A stretch of 64,000 nucleotides of DNA from Theocolax elegans (lineage: Eukaryota; Arthropoda; Insecta; Hymenoptera; Cerocephalidae). Location of the stretch: NCBI GenBank assembly GCA_026168455.1, contig CM047430.1, positions 21,656,735-21,720,734 of the forward strand, in the 5' to 3' direction. The first letter of the stretch is position 1, and every line of letters starts with the position of its first letter. Below the pieces are notes generated by a model, which saw only the letters and a list, made by a program, of their open reading frames with translations, had not been told where the DNA came from and ran no database searches. Positions 9,837-20,771 of the stretch are shown here, piece after piece. A program made the translations under genes and the position numbers.

Positions 9837-12491
9837 TTTTCAATTGGAAATTATTTTATTGGACTCACCACAATAAAATAATTATTACTCCCAACGAGTA
9901 AAAAAAAATTTGGCGTCGGCTTAATTACAATAAATTGTAAATATGCACCGACTAGTGTACCAACAAAATTAATTCACTTAATTAAAATCCAAAAGATTTT
10001 CTTTAAAAGGAATTTATTTCGTCCTTAGAAGGACAAAATAATTAAATTTTGTTGGTTAAAGTTGTGACAAATCACACACTTAACACTTGCACCAAATTAA
10101 AATTAATTATTTAACTTGCTCACAAGTCTAAATAATTAATGTTTATAATAGTGTCTTGTGACTCACACGCACCAAGACTCTATACAATTGCTTCTGCAAG
10201 CAAAAATAATTAATTATTAACAAAAAGAAATCTTCAAATTATTTCAATATCGTCGGTAATTTACTAGTAATGGTAAATTTAACGATTTCCCAAAATATCT
10301 CTCTCACCAGTTATAATCCAAAAGATTCCTCACTGGCGAAAGAATTTATTTTGTTATGGAAATTGAAATAATTAAAGTTTCAATCTATTAATAAATACAG
10401 AACAACAAATTATAAAGGAAGAAAAGACAAAAAAAAATTAAATTATTTATCTCACTAACGAGCCTAAATAATTAATTTTAAAATAAATATAAAAATAAAT
10501 ACAGTGTCTTGTGATTCACACACACCAAGACACTATTTATTATTTTGCTTTTCCAAGCCCAAAACAACAAAAAAAATTTCCTTTATAATTTACACTACAC
10601 AACAAACACAAATTTAATTAAATTATTTCAACGGTACGGGTATTTACTAAATGTTGTAAATCCCGTATGGTTTGCAACAAAAATACTTATTTCACTAATT
10701 GTCGTCCCAAACAACAATTTTTCAGCGAAATATATTTATTTTATCCTAAAAAGGACTAAATAAATAATTTATGTTGCTACCCAGTTGAAATAATTTATAA
10801 TTCCCTTTTTTAAATGAATTGAACGAAAAGGAAATGAAAATTTAATTATTTAACTTGCCAACAAGTCTAAACAATTAAATTTATATACCGAATTATTTTA
10901 CTCAAACACACAAAAAAAAATTATAACCAATTATTTAACTAACAAACAAGTCTAAATAATTGGTAAAAATGTGTGGAGATATAATTTAAACACACAAAAA
11001 AGAAAAAGAAAGTTTTTTACATATATTAAAATTTCACAGCAAATAACGAATACGAAAAATTAGGTTAAATGCCGATCATTAAAATACATGCAAAAAAAAA
11101 AAATTTAATTATTTAACTCACTCTCGAGTCTTAATAATTATATTTTATAACTCTCGTATCTTTGCGGAACAATCACACAAAGATACTTAACATTAATTGT
11201 TTAACTTGCAACAAGTCTAAACAATCAAAACGAGTTATAAAAAAAAATTTTCTCACACTCAAAAATTTCAAAAATATTTTACAAATATCGTGAGCAGTAA
11301 TACTTAATAAATACCAAATATTAAATCAAGTAATTACTGTCAGATAATTGTAATAAAGAAATAATTTTAATTATTTTACTCACACACGAGCTTAAATAAT
11401 TAATATTACAACTATTGTAACTTTGCGGCTGATTCACACAAAGTTACTTAATGTTAATTATTTAACTTGCAAACAAGTCTAAATAATTAACAAGAGTTGT
11501 AAAATATATTTTATTCACACACAAATAAAATGATACATATATTATAAATAATTAGTAATAAATAATATATACAATTACTAAATTATAATTACATATATGT
11601 CAGGGAGGGGAGAAAGCAACAAAATTTTCGCTCTCGAACTCAAATAACAACAATTAATTCGCCGCGTCCCGTATATAAAGAAAACTAAATTATTTAAAAT
11701 TTTCTTTAAAAGGGAGGAGGGGTGGGGCAACTACCTCTCCCGAAAGAATCTATTTAACACACTCTCACACCAATAATAAAATAGATTCTACACGGGAACG
11801 AATTTATTTTATAAAATTGGAATAAAATATTTCGCCGCAGTGGTTTCTCTCGGCGAAACCAGCTGCAAAGACTTAATACGCGAAAGGGCTAGGCGATCGC
11901 GCTATCTCTCTCTCTCACACACACCGTATAGCCCGCCTAGCACCTAACTCCGATTCCCCGCGACTAGGGATTCTCTCTCTCACTCCCACTCGCGGGCGCA
12001 ATCGGAGAGAGCCGATGATGATCGGCTCTCGCGAAGTCTTTCCCGTGTGCAGTTCGGGGGGGATTCTCGCTGCCCGCGATCCGCGGCGCTAGCTACTCTC
12101 TCCCTACTCTGCCGCTCCCATACAAGCTAAGCAAAGTTCTCCCGTCAAGCTTACGATCGGGAGAGACCGATCTCGGTGAGATCGGGCGCTTCCGGCTAAA
12201 CACGGTCGCGCGCGAACTCTCTCCCGATATACCGGTGTATACCTCTCCTCGGATACCCGAGCAAGAGGGGGAATACTCCGGTATAGAGACGCGTCTCACA
12301 CGCCGTCCCTCGCGCTCTCTCTCTCACTCTAACTCGTACAACTCACTCTCTCTCTCTCTCTCTCTCTCTCAAAACTCAACCCGCTCACGTTTCGCTGCGA
12401 CACTTCTCGCGCGCGAAAAAATGGCCGACAAACTTGCACTTTAATTTAAATTCGGTGAGGACGAACCGAACGTCCAGTCACGGTCGCCATT
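9837..12491 (-). promoter_or_regulatory. 5' leader of the gypsy element: array of hairpins
   Basis: This noncoding leader is composed largely of perfect or near-perfect stem-loops. Examples: TTATTTTATTG/CAATAAAATAA (9851-9881, 11 bp); GTCCTT/AAGGAC (10021-10034); a 16-17-bp stem at 10102-10140; GTGTCTTG/CAAGACAC (about 10503-10533); TACGGG...CCCGTA (10635-10667); stems at about 10842-10880, 10924-10960 and 11105-11140; GTATCTTTG/CAAAGATAC (11156-11186); GTAACTTTG/CAAAGTTAC (11417-11447); ATTTTATT/AATAAAAT (about 11508-11530); GAGAGCCGAT/ATCGGCTCTC (12007-12030); and CCGATCTC/GAGATCGG near 12168-12186. Many loops hold a TCACAC or CTCAC core, GTGTGA on the transcript. The 9837-11800 part is A+T rich and the 11840-12470 part is G+C rich. 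Function is unknown; packaging, translation control or dimerisation are possibilities. Confidence 0.8.
12471..12491 (-). promoter_or_regulatory. Primer-binding site next to the 5' LTR
   Basis: Two bases inside the 5' LTR the minus strand reads TGGCGACCGTGACTGG, beginning TGG as expected for pairing with a tRNA 3' CCA end. The pattern resembles the tRNA-Arg-primed sites of mdg1/412-type elements. That tRNA identity is from memory and should be checked against tRNA genes of the host. Confidence 0.7.
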
Positions 12492-13524
12492 TGTGACGTG
12501 GTATTCGCGAACCCGATTAAATTAATTAATTTATATAATTAATATTAACCGTTGGGCCGCGTTGCCCAATACCGCGCACACAGTTATTTAATTTATCCGA
12601 ACTGCGGGCTGTCGCCAGTAACGCGAGTTCGCTGGGACGTACGGTATGGAGGATTCGGGCGATCCTCCTTGCCTCGACACGAATTATAAAATTAAAGGAT
12701 GTCGGCGGGAGCGGGGAGAACACAATAAACACAATTAATTAAAATAAAAATAATTAAACCATTTATTTAATTTTAATTAACAATTGGCCATCCAGGCCTC
12801 GTGCCGCGACAATGTTCTTTCGCGCGGGCGGAGGTATCGGGAGCCAACCGGATCGAGATCCTCGCCTGCGGTTGACTTTACCCCGATATCCGCTATTCGG
12901 GTACCGGCGTACCCGAACACACTCCCGATGTACACACGCACATACACTCGGGGTAAGGGGGGAACACGCGGTAGTATAAACTACACTTACCGGGATTCGC
13001 CCCGTGGATGGCCCAGCCGATCCGTGTCCCTTTTTGTCCTCCTGGGCAACGGAGGACGACGTCGGCTGCGGTGGTGGAAGGCGGCCCTGTGCCGCGGCGA
13101 GTGCCTCGCGATCCGCGTCCGCACTCACACCAACACTTCCCGTCCTTAACACACACCAGGTCACTCGCGGTACACCTCGCGAGGACGATCCGGGTAACCG
13201 ATGGCTTTACTTACGCCTCACGCGCCTTGTTAGCCAGAAAAACTCTCGCGATCGGTACCGGTTAAGTTTATCCGCCTCGAGCGGCAGATCGGGACATACT
13301 GATTAGGCAATCGCCTAATTTTCGAAAAAGTGATGAGAGTGGGGAACACACACACACTCGCGCTCTCATCCCTACGTACTATTGCGCGCGTAATTGTACA
13401 CTTGTAGGAAAATAAACAAGTGTCGTCGGTTGGCCTTGACATACGAAAGGCTCCGACGACTTACAATTCAACAATTTAAATACTCTATTCGTCGTGAGTA
13501 GATTGTGTGACGATTTCCGGCACA
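12492..13524 (-). repeat. 5' LTR of the gypsy element
   Basis: This is the partner of 1254-2286. Its right edge is followed by ATAT, the target duplication. The last bases are CGGCACA rather than CGTCACA, one of about nine differences between the two LTRs. The others include single changes near 12582, 12618, 13044, 13286-13287, 13331, 13469 and 13498. It should hold the promoter for the genomic transcript, which would be read leftward. Confidence 0.93.
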
Positions 13525-13565
13525 ATATAAACAAAATGTACTGGTTGGTATATAAGTGCCAACTA

Positions 13566-13632
13566 GTAATAAATATAAAATAAAAATAAAAATAAAAATA
13601 AAAATAAAAGTATAAATATAAATGTAAATGCG
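13566..13632. repeat. Simple repeat (AAAAAT)n
   Basis: About five tandem AAAAAT units are followed by degenerate A/T triplets just outside the gypsy target duplication. Confidence 0.85.
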
Positions 13633-13841
13633 CCGTGTAAAGATAAATAGCTAAATAACAATAAGAATAAAAATCCTCGAGTTTAATAAATTACCCATCA
13701 CATTTTATAACATTAAATAGAAAACAAGCTCATCTTACATATAGCTATCACCACTGTAAATATATCATATGGCCATATGATTATCTTAGAAAATTTCAAA
13801 AATATTTTCGTCATTTTCCACACTTAATAAAACGATGTGCT

Positions 13842-14055
13842 CTAATAACTCCTCGCATCCAGATAATCATATAATCGACTTTCAAACAAAGAAACATTCG
13901 CGCTCAGTCTTAGTTCGGACGGTAAACTAAACCAAAGGTCCATAGCCTGGATGGTAACGGATTTTTAATATGTGTTTGAATCAGGGTTCAACGTGGGGAA
14001 CATCTCATAGAGGTACTCAGGTTTTTTGGCAGTTAATACCTGACTATCTGAATAA
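13842..14055 (-). pseudogene. 3' end of a Jockey-like LINE reverse transcriptase ORF
   Basis: The minus strand reads QVLTAKKPEYL, then after an in-frame stop IQAMDLW-SLPSELRLS and LFESRLYDYLD before a final stop at 13842-13844. The same C-terminal pattern (TYQVLTTNKPDYL...IQAMDLWDTLPTEIRLS) closes the LINE at 44590 in this window. Only the last about 70 codons remain. Confidence 0.8.
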
Positions 14056-14243
14056 TCCTCGCTCGCTATTGCTCGCTCGGTAAATTTTATTTTGCAGGAC
14101 GCTTTGTAAGTGTTATTTTTTTTAATTTGTTTAATATACATTCAGTAATCATTAAATAATAAACTTGTGTAAGAAAAATTAATAAAATTTGTAATGTATA
14201 ATATATATTGCATACATATCATATTTATTTTATATTCATACAT

Positions 14244-15392
14244 TTATTGTGCATTTTCTGCGACATTTATCATTGCTAACATTAAAATTTCTAAATTTTT
14301 TTGTATTTTATTATTTTCATTAAAACGGCCTCTTCGGTGCCTTTTTCCAGCTTTAACTCCTCTCTGTTGATCTGAAAATAAAAAAAGGAAAAATAATGTG
14401 AAAACTATTTAAAAAATTAGCAATGTTAATAAAAAAAGAATTAATTTAAAAATATGACGCATTTCTTAATAACTAAGCAATAATTTAATAACTTTAGTGC
14501 TCGGCAGGAAGTTCGAAAAAAAGTATTGTGACCAAAGTGTTCCAGAAATTTATGATCGAAATGGATTTTTTCATGCAAATACCCAATTTGATAGTTTTAG
14601 TGCTCGGCAGGAAGTTATCAAAAAGTTTATTTTAACAAAAGTGTTGTAAATGATGTCTTTCTATTTTGTTACTCGATTATGGACAACAAAGCCTTAGCAT
14701 TAACTGTTTCAATAACATATTATTACAAAATTGGGTCATTGTTTATTAATTTGTTGATTATTTATTACCGAAGAAATTGTCAAGAAATTAATTATGTGTC
14801 AATTGTTCAAAAAATTAGAAAAATATTAATTAGAAATTTAGTTAGAAAATTAAAAAAATATTATTATTTAAGTAATACTTACAGTACTTATCGTTTTGTT
14901 GTCGCCAATATGTATTATGGTAAACGCCACGGTTATTATAGTATCCAGAATATTTTGTTTCTGTAAATAATTTATTTGTAAATATAATTAAAAACAAAAT
15001 GCATATTTTATTTTTTGTTTTTATGGTGAGAAATATTATTTATTAACTTACGATTGTTATGTTTATTATTTCTATTCCATATTTCGCGCTTTTCGTAATG
15101 TTGGGAGTTATTAACGCGATGTTTTTTACTTTCTTCATTGTTACCTTTAGTACCTATAAATAATATATTTTTAGAATCTGTTATTGTTTGTAACAGTACA
15201 ACTTTTATTAAAACAATTTTTTCTTACCTTTAGCGTCTTTCTTACTATTATTAGCATTGCCATTATTGGTTTTATAATATGTTTTTATAGTATCATTACT
15301 TTCTGAAAAAGTATGAATTTATTTGATTAATATTATTTAAAACTATATTAAACATTATTTTAAAAATAAATATTACCAGAACTATTACTCAT
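14244..15392 (-). CDS. Five-exon gene of unknown function, 132 residues
   Basis: On the minus strand ATG at 15392 opens exon 1 (15377-15392). It is followed by exons 15228-15302, 15052-15153, 14883-14960 and 14244-14371, ending in TAA. Exon lengths 16, 75, 102, 78 and 128 nt sum to 399, exactly 133 codons. All four introns have GT-AG ends (donors GTAATA, GTAAGA, GTAAGT, GTAAGT; acceptors TTTTTCAG, TTTATAG, TTTACAG, TTTTCAG), and the frame is open across every junction. The protein is Asn/Lys/Arg/Tyr-rich: MSNSSESNDTIKTYYK at the start, YSGYYNNRGVYHNTYW in the middle, then a basic block KAGKRHRRGRF and a hydrophobic tail NLEILMLAMINVAENAQ. I see no signal peptide or known domain and do not recognise the family. 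A nucleic-acid-binding low-complexity protein is only a guess. No transposon hallmark is attached to it. Confidence 0.68.
14490..14660. repeat. Diverged tandem repeat inside the last intron of the orphan gene
   Basis: Two roughly 100-bp units share TTTAGTGCTCGGCAGGAAGT (about 14495 and 14597) and an AAAGTGTT end. They lie in the 511-nt intron between exons 4 and 5 of the 14244-15392 gene. Confidence 0.7.
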
Positions 15393-16807
15393 GATGATTT
15401 ACTTGTTGTCTCTTGTATCGTACTAACGCTACTGAATAAAGTCGAATACGCTTCTGCCGAATCGTAATAGAAATTGTAATACACTATTAGTAATACAAAC
15501 CTTCTATAAATGTAAGTAATGAATATATTGATACATTTAGTTTGTTTTGAATGATATTAAGAAATAATATTGACAACATTTCAGCTTTCTGTTACAATTT
15601 CTTAGAATTTTGTTCATGTTTGTACTTATCGTTATATCGTTGACTTGGATCACTGGTTGGACATTGGTTGGTCCCTATCATTCGTGCTTGATAATTGTTT
15701 TGAGTAAGACGTGTCTCCAAAATTTATACAAAGTTCTTGAGTATTATTTTCCTTTAAATATATAGTTGTTATGTCAAAGCGAATAACCTATGTGAAAAAT
15801 AAATTACGAGGAGTAAAAAGCGGTAAAATATTGAAATTAAAAAATAAAAAGCTTAGAAAAGGCATAAATAAATTTGTATAAATATATTTAAACAATCTAA
15901 ACTGAAGAAAATGGAAGTGTTGTATGGACGTAATTTAATTATCCTTCTATGGGGACGCGGCAGTCTAACATACAGAATTCCATTGGTGCTATGCCTTCTA
16001 AACTTTTAGTACCTTAACTACAGGTCTTCCGCTTCATTCAAGCTAGAGCCTTTAATTAATAAATCTTTCTTCTTCATGAAAGGTAAGTATAAATTTCTGT
16101 ACACGTCATATCTGAAAAATCGCAATCTTTTATACGTTATGTTACACTGCGACTCCATTATTGATGAGAATTTAATTATAACCGTAGCCAGTTACAACAT
16201 CGGCATTCGACTTAATCTTTACACTTTACTCGTATTTTTCTTGCCCCTCAATGATTAATCCTGTACTTTTGCAAAAACTAATAAATTAATCAAGTCTCCG
16301 TAAGAGCTTTTTTCAAAATATTATCAACAAGGGTTATTTATACGTGAAGTAGAAATATCTTGTATGTAGAATTGTGTATGTATTTAGATATGTACAAATG
16401 TACGCTCGCTGTTTATAACCTACATTATTATTAAATATTGATATGTAAGCTGATTTAGGTATATCTTATACAACATGCTCTATATACAAATAATAGACTT
16501 CGTATATGTTTACGTTCTATAAGTTTCTTAATGAAGAAATCATGTTTCCGTAAAAACTTTTTTAAATATTAATCTATAAAATTTATATATACTTTGATAT
16601 TTATTCGAATTGAAATTGTTCAATAATTTTGCTTCTTAAATACGCAGTTTTTGGATAAAAAGCTTCTCTCGCTAAATGCACTATGTGTTATACTTGTTTG
16701 TTATATTAGTTTACATACAATACATATGTTTTATGTGCAATACTCTGTATACATTTATAGGCTTCCAAATAACTACGTGTATAAAATATTTATGAATATT
16801 TTTTAAA
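15393..16807. other. A+T-rich spacer, no convincing gene
   Basis: This lies between the start of the orphan gene and the first Helitron ORF, and should contain the promoter of the orphan gene and the 5' terminus of the Helitron; neither can be pinned down. A short open frame at 15771-15881 (36 codons, Lys-rich) and a possible exon at 16035-16082 (acceptor ACTACAG, donor GTAAGT) are noted but could not be assembled into a gene. Confidence 0.6.
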
Positions 16808-18604
16808 ATGCTAACAGAATCAGAAAAACTAATACTACTTGGTATAAATGAATATTCAGGAAGTCAGAGTATGTTATTAGATACTCATATATCTAAATTT
16901 AATCAAATAATTGAGAGTAAAACCTCCTTTTCTATGCAATCATCGTTACTTGTACAAAAACCACTTAACATACGTCCTGTTCCCATTGATTGTGAGTATA
17001 TACAAATCCTTTTTTCGGGTCACAATAAACATGGACATTGGATTTGTATATGGTACAATTCTCGCATTATTCATGTTTATGATAGTTTATATCAAAAGTT
17101 TTTAACAGATGATTGTAAAATTTTTATAAATAAATTATTTCCATACAATAAAGATATTAAAATTAGTTTTGAAGACGTTCAATTTCAACAAAATGTTTAT
17201 GATTGTGGAGTTTTCTCTATTGCATTTGCTACTTCAATCATTTTTAATGTTTGCCCATGTAGTTTACAATTTAATATTAGTAAAATGAGAGAACACTTAT
17301 TCAAAATGTACAATACCAGATCTTTACAAATGTTTCCTTTATCAACTAATTCTTATACAAACATGAACTTAACGACTATTTCATCAATTCGTAACGTTGT
17401 ACATTTCAAAAACTTTCAAGTATTAAATTTAAAGTTTAATCAAATAGATTTTGAATGTCTCGAATTAACAAAATTAAAGCAACAGTCCAAAGAACAAAGG
17501 TTATTATTACAATTGTTTGGAAAAAAGAGTAAAGATCAAGAATTAAAATTGCAAGAGCATGATATGATTGAGTACAGTACGAATATCAATAATACCAATT
17601 TTCTTGATAATGATATTTCAATGGAAGAAAATCAAGAAAAAGACGAAATAAATTTTCTTAATAATGATATTTCAATGGAAGAAAATCAAGAAAAAGAAGA
17701 AATAAATTTTCTTGATAATGATATTTCAATGGAAGAAAATCACGAAAAAGACAAAATAAATAAAAAGAATGTACGAAAACGAAAAAATCATGACGAAGTA
17801 TGTGGATATGAGAAAAAAAAGAAGCTTGCAAACAAACGATATTATGATAAACATAAAGATAATATTTTGAAAGAAAGAAATGAATCTTATAAACATCATT
17901 TGATTAAAAAAGATAAGAAAGAAATAATAAAAATGAAAAATAAAAAATATTACGAGACAAATAAATCTATAATTCAAGAAAAAAAAAATTCTTTTAAAAA
18001 AGATTTTTACAAGTGTGCTTTTATAGCAAATTCTGATATTAATGAAGATTTGATTGAAGAAAACAATGTTGGTAATTTAAAAATGCAATGTGAGTTTTGC
18101 CAAGCAAAACATTTCTGTTTTGAACTCCCCAATGACAAAAAATTTTCAAATTGTTGCCATAAAGGTAAAGTGATTTTACCTAAAGAAAAGGAGTATCCAG
18201 AAAAAATAAAAAAATTTATTATCACAAATTCTATATTCAAGAAGTATATTCGATCATATAATAATGCAATAGCATTTGCAAGTTTTGGTGCTACTTTTGA
18301 CAAACTATTTGGACGAGGACCACCGGTTATACGAATATGCGGACAAGTATATCATAATACTTATGCCTTGCATCCGGAAGAAAATAAATCGAGGAAGTAC
18401 GGTCAATTATATATTATTGATAGTGAAGAAGCGAACAAATGTAGATTTGATAATAACTTTAAATGTTCTCCAGAAATCCTAAAAGATTTGGACGATTTTA
18501 TCAGAAAAAATAATCCCTACGCTGAAGCATACAAAATGATGTATGAAGTTGAAATAGAGGCAAATAATGCTGTAGATAAAATAATCAAACTGTCAGTGAA
18601 GTAA
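16808..18604 (+). pseudogene. Helitron ORF part 1: Ulp1-like cysteine protease and zinc-finger region
   Basis: 598 codons. Residues about 55-165 resemble a C48 (Ulp1/SENP-type) peptidase with all catalytic positions present: His77 (GHWICIWY), Asp92 (HVYDSLY), Gln127/128 and Cys133 (QFQQNVYDCGVF). Residues 264-317 are three tandem 18-residue repeats (NFLDNDISMEENQEKDEI type), followed by a Lys-rich helical stretch. Residues about 415-460 hold the cysteine/histidine cluster CEFCQAKHFCFE...CCHKGKV typical of the region before Helitron Rep. RSYNNAIAFASFGA and CGQVYHNTYALHP match the same conserved Helitron block. The frame ends at 18604 and the element continues in another frame from 18607, so a frameshift separates it from Rep. 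Confidence 0.88.
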
Positions 18605-18606
18605 AA

Positions 18607-19875
18607 ATGTTAATGAAAAGAAATGATAATTTTGATAAAAACCGTTATAATATTGCTAAATGTAACGAAGTTGCCGTGGTATTTGTGGTAAATGATGGTG
18701 AACCACCAATAAATCGAGATTTTTGTATACATTCAAAATTAAATGGTCCAATAAAAATTCCTTCTATAAGTCAGCACATTGATCCAATGACCTACCCACT
18801 ATTATATCCTCGAGGTGGTTATGGGTGGATGCCTAATATGAAATCGAAAGATGCAAAAAATAATATATCTGCATTACAATTTTATAGTTACAATTTAAGT
18901 ATAAGGGATGAATTTAGCCCTTTTCTAAATTTAGGAAAATTAACGCAACAGTACATTGTTGATGCTTGGGTTAAAGTGGAAAGTTCAAGATTATATTATA
19001 TACGGCAAAATCAAAATACTTTGAGGACAGAATTATACAAAGGACTAATGGATTATTTAATAAACAAAAAATTCAATGATGATACAAATGTTAATATTGG
19101 TAAAATGTTCATCTTACCATCAAGTTTTATAGGAAGCCCTCGAGCATTGAACCAAAACTTTATCGACGCAATGGTACTTGTTCAAACGTACGGTAAACCA
19201 GATTTGTTTCTTACTATGACTTGTAATCCAAATTGGGAAGAAATACTTCAAAATATAAACAGTTATGAGTTACCTATCGATAGACCAGATATTGTTGTGA
19301 AAGTATTTAATAAAAAAATAGCAGATCTAAAGGAAGACATAATTAAAAAACAAATTTTTGGAAAATGCATTGCGTATACGTATGTTATTGAATTCCAAAA
19401 AAGAGGTTTACCACATATTTATATGTTGATTTTTCTAGATAAAGAAGATAAATTATACAATAATAATCATGTAGATGATCTGATTTCTGCTGAAATACCT
19501 GATAAATCAAAAAATCCTAGATTATACGAAATTGTTAAACAATTCATGATTCATGGCCCTTGTGGCGAACAAAATATTAATTCACCTTGTATGGATTTGA
19601 AAAAACAGAAATGCACTAAAAACTATCCTAAAAGTTTTAATGAAACTACTGTGATGCTAACAGGTTATCCTTTATATAGAAGAAGAAACAATAACAAAAA
19701 AATATACTTTTCTTCAAATAAATGGGCAGATAATAGATTTATAGTTCCTCGATTATTGGAATATAAAATGAGCGAACTATCACATATAATTTTTAGATTA
19801 CCAGTAGATGATGAAAACGAACATAAGGTTTTTTTAAGAGAGGATGTGAACATGATATTTTGGGTAAAAATGTAG
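18607..19875 (+). pseudogene. Helitron Rep (HUH endonuclease) part, inactivated
   Basis: This is the Helitron Rep core: DPMTYPLLYPRGGYGW, QYIVDAWVKVESSRL, LPSSFIGSPRALNQ, DLFLTMTCNPNWEEI and EFQKRGLPHIYMLIFL. The HUH motif that binds the catalytic metal reads H-I-Y, so the second His is replaced (CAT to TAT would be a single change). After ADNRFIVP the sequence jumps to EYKMSELSHIIFRLPV, skipping the roughly 90-residue segment that normally holds the paired catalytic tyrosines. Rep therefore cannot nick DNA. A frameshift near 19860 links it to the helicase part. Confidence 0.9.
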
Positions 19876-20771
19876 GTACACCATTAACTGCATGGTTTGA
19901 ACTGAATAAAATAGATAAAGAAGCTCACCAATATTTGTATTCAGAAATTCCTATGCATTATACATTTGACAATAAAACAAAAAAGTGGAACAAAAGAAAA
20001 AGAAAAATTAAATCCATTTTAAGTAGAATGTATTTAGTAAATCCTAAACAGAAAGAACGTTTTTTTTTAAGATTATTATTATTGCACATTAAAGGAGCTA
20101 CTTCATTTGAATATTTCAAAACTCACAATAATATTATTTATTCAAGTTATTATGAAGTCGTGAAATCAAGAAATTTAATAGTTACAGATGACGAATGGGA
20201 TAAATGTTTGAAAGAATCGTCTGAATATAAATTTCCGCGAAATATGTGCAAATTGTTTGGATATATATGTGCTTTTCATAATCCAATAAATGCAAGAGAA
20301 TTATTTGATCGTTATAAAACACACTTTTATCCACCTACAATGGATGAACAAACAGGCACAGAATTTGCACTTAACATTATTGAAAATATTTTAGTTTCCC
20401 ACGGTTTTTCAATAACAGATTTTGACTTACCAAAATTAAATTTCAATTACGATAATGAATCTGTCTTCAATAATGATGATAATAATATTAGCTACTCTTT
20501 TAATGAAAGTTGTTTATTAAATAACAGAATATCAACTCTCACTGATGCACAAAGAATTATCGTTAACACAGTAATAACCTCTTTAGACAAAAAATCGAAT
20601 GATAACTGTATATTCATAGATGGTCCAGGTGGGACCGGGAAAAGCTATTTACTTAATACTCTGATTAATTATTTTAAACTAAATAACATACGTTATTTAA
20701 CAGTTGCTTGGACTGGAATAGCCGCTAATTTATTGGAAGAACCGCACATACAACCTTTAAATTACCATTGA
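19860..20771 (+). pseudogene. Helitron helicase, N-terminal part (Walker A)
   Basis: The frame resumes with TPLTAWFELNKIDKEAHQY (linker between Rep and helicase) and continues into a PIF1-type superfamily 1 helicase: LTDAQRIIVNTVITSL as the Q-motif region, GPGGTGKSYLLNTLI as the Walker A loop, then TVAWTGIAANLL. A 1-base shift near 20738 takes the frame out before the next conserved block (GRTAHTTFKLPL in the shifted frame). Confidence 0.88.

Larger units (their letters stand above)
1254..13524 (-). mobile_element. Ty3/gypsy-type LTR retrotransposon, nearly full length, defective
   Basis: Direct repeats 1254-2286 and 12492-13524 are 1,033 bp each, start TGTGACG and end CGTCACA (CGGCACA in the right copy), and are flanked by ATAT at 1250-1253 and 13525-13528, a 4-bp target duplication. 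Transcription runs right to left: 5' LTR at 12492-13524, a primer-binding-like site, a 2.6-kb leader, gag, nucleocapsid, then pol in the order protease-RT-RNase H-integrase, which is the Ty3/gypsy order. I count about nine LTR-LTR differences by eye, so insertion looks recent. The integrase core is missing, pol has an in-frame stop, gag has a frame change, and 1,473 bp are tandemly duplicated at the 3' end. No envelope ORF is seen. Confidence 0.93.

Noticed and set aside
14679..14966. 95-codon plus-strand ORF
   Set aside because: Antisense to exon 4 and intron 4 of the spliced minus-strand gene. Low-complexity Ile/Tyr/Asn composition typical of A+T-rich noncoding DNA.
16035..16258. Possible two-exon gene (acceptor ACTACAG, donor GTAAGT at 16083, second exon from about 16191)
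   Set aside because: No start exon could be joined in phase and the peptide has no recognisable features.
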